This document shows, piece after piece, positions 6,261 through 6,375 of a stretch of 6,375 nucleotides of DNA. Every line of letters starts with the position of its first letter. Positions within the stretch are counted from its first letter, which is position 1. The stretch is taken from NCBI GenBank assembly GCA_945937855.1, contig CAMEUC010000083.1:1-6375 (forward strand). Reading direction: 5' to 3'. This DNA is from an uncultured Clostridium sp. GTDB lineage: Bacteria > Bacillota > Clostridia > TANB77 > CAG-508. A model generated the notes under the pieces. It saw only the letters and a list, made by a program, of their open reading frames with translations. It was not told where the DNA came from and did not search any database. The translations under genes and the position numbers were made by a program.

Positions 6261-6375
6261 CCAGGGTGTTATATATTTTAAATCACTCGTTGCTTCCCAC
6301 CGGCGCTGTAACAAGGCTATCGCCTTTAACAGCCCACGGCGGTCCCCACGGAACAACTCGCTTTTAAAATATATA
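6261..6375 (+). ncRNA. Candidate structured non-coding RNA (possibly running past the window)
   Basis: Bases 6284-6361 are about 60% GC, against roughly 30% elsewhere, with no plausible gene. The segment folds into one long interrupted hairpin with correctly nested helices. The outer stem is a perfect 13-bp match (6270-6282 with 6363-6375). Inside it, GTTGcTTCC (6289-6297) pairs with GGAACAAC (6350-6357) with one bulged C. Then ACCG (6299-6302) pairs with CGGT (6340-6343), GCTGT (6305-6309) with ACAGC (6329-6333), and AAGGC (6313-6317) with GCCTT (6322-6326) around a TATC loop. The internal loops are asymmetric and carry the repeated heptamer CCCACGG (6333-6339, 6345-6351), as in RNAs with tertiary contacts. 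A possible promoter precedes it. Strand is not certain, since a hairpin folds on either. The raiA-type motif of Firmicutes is one family I considered from memory, without confirmation. A palindromic mobile repeat is the main alternative. Confidence 0.6.

Noticed and set aside
6305..6333. Integron attC-like recombination site (GTAAC and TTAAC near a hairpin)
   Set aside because: The core sites do not match the required paired motifs at both ends, and there is no integrase or cassette context. An RNA hairpin explains the pairing better.
6069..6356. 95-residue minus-strand frame opening at a TTG codon over the right-edge hairpin and the CBS gene
   Set aside because: It has no ribosome binding site, covers the structured GC-rich island and continues antisense through the well-supported CBS protein, so it is a chance frame.

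Overview
The window is a 6.4 kb piece of a low-GC (roughly 30% GC) bacterial chromosome. The strong GGAGG-type ribosome binding sites, sigma-A promoter spacing, AGA-dominated arginine usage and the protein sequences themselves point to a Firmicute, most likely of the class Clostridia. No tRNA, rRNA, insertion sequence, prophage gene or CRISPR array is visible. Nearly everything is on the + strand.

Left third (1-2726): uvrA, the damage-recognition ATPase of nucleotide excision repair, with only its first ~33 residues cut off by the window edge. Two bases after its stop lies a perfect consensus sigma-A promoter (TTGACA-17-TATAAT) driving an unrecognised 76-residue protein (2787-3017). That gene ends in a near-symmetric hairpin terminator (about 3023-3056) shared with a convergent gene on the - strand. 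The convergent gene (3063-3164) encodes a 33-residue, asparagine/glutamine-rich peptide with an excellent Shine-Dalgarno site.

Middle (3242-5122): a promoter placed almost on top of the start codon suggests a leaderless transcript for a CinA C-terminal (PncC-like) protein. Its reading frame is broken by a one-base shift near 3577. Read through the shift, it is a full 156-residue protein whose end overlaps the start of murD, a complete peptidoglycan precursor ligase. cinA and murD therefore look like one transcription unit.

Right part (5171-6225): an uncharacterised 178-residue protein with a conserved-looking acidic core and an Arg/Pro-rich tail, then a 147-residue two-CBS-domain protein unusually rich in cysteine with three CxC motifs. 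No terminator separates murD from these genes, so they may be partly co-transcribed, though each has its own ribosome binding site.

Right edge (about 6261-6375): a sharply GC-rich island in AT-rich DNA that folds into one long, interrupted hairpin of about 106 nt, closed by a perfect 13-bp stem ending exactly at the window edge and preceded by a plausible promoter. It is the best candidate here for an unannotated functional element, probably a structured non-coding RNA. I could not identify its family with certainty.
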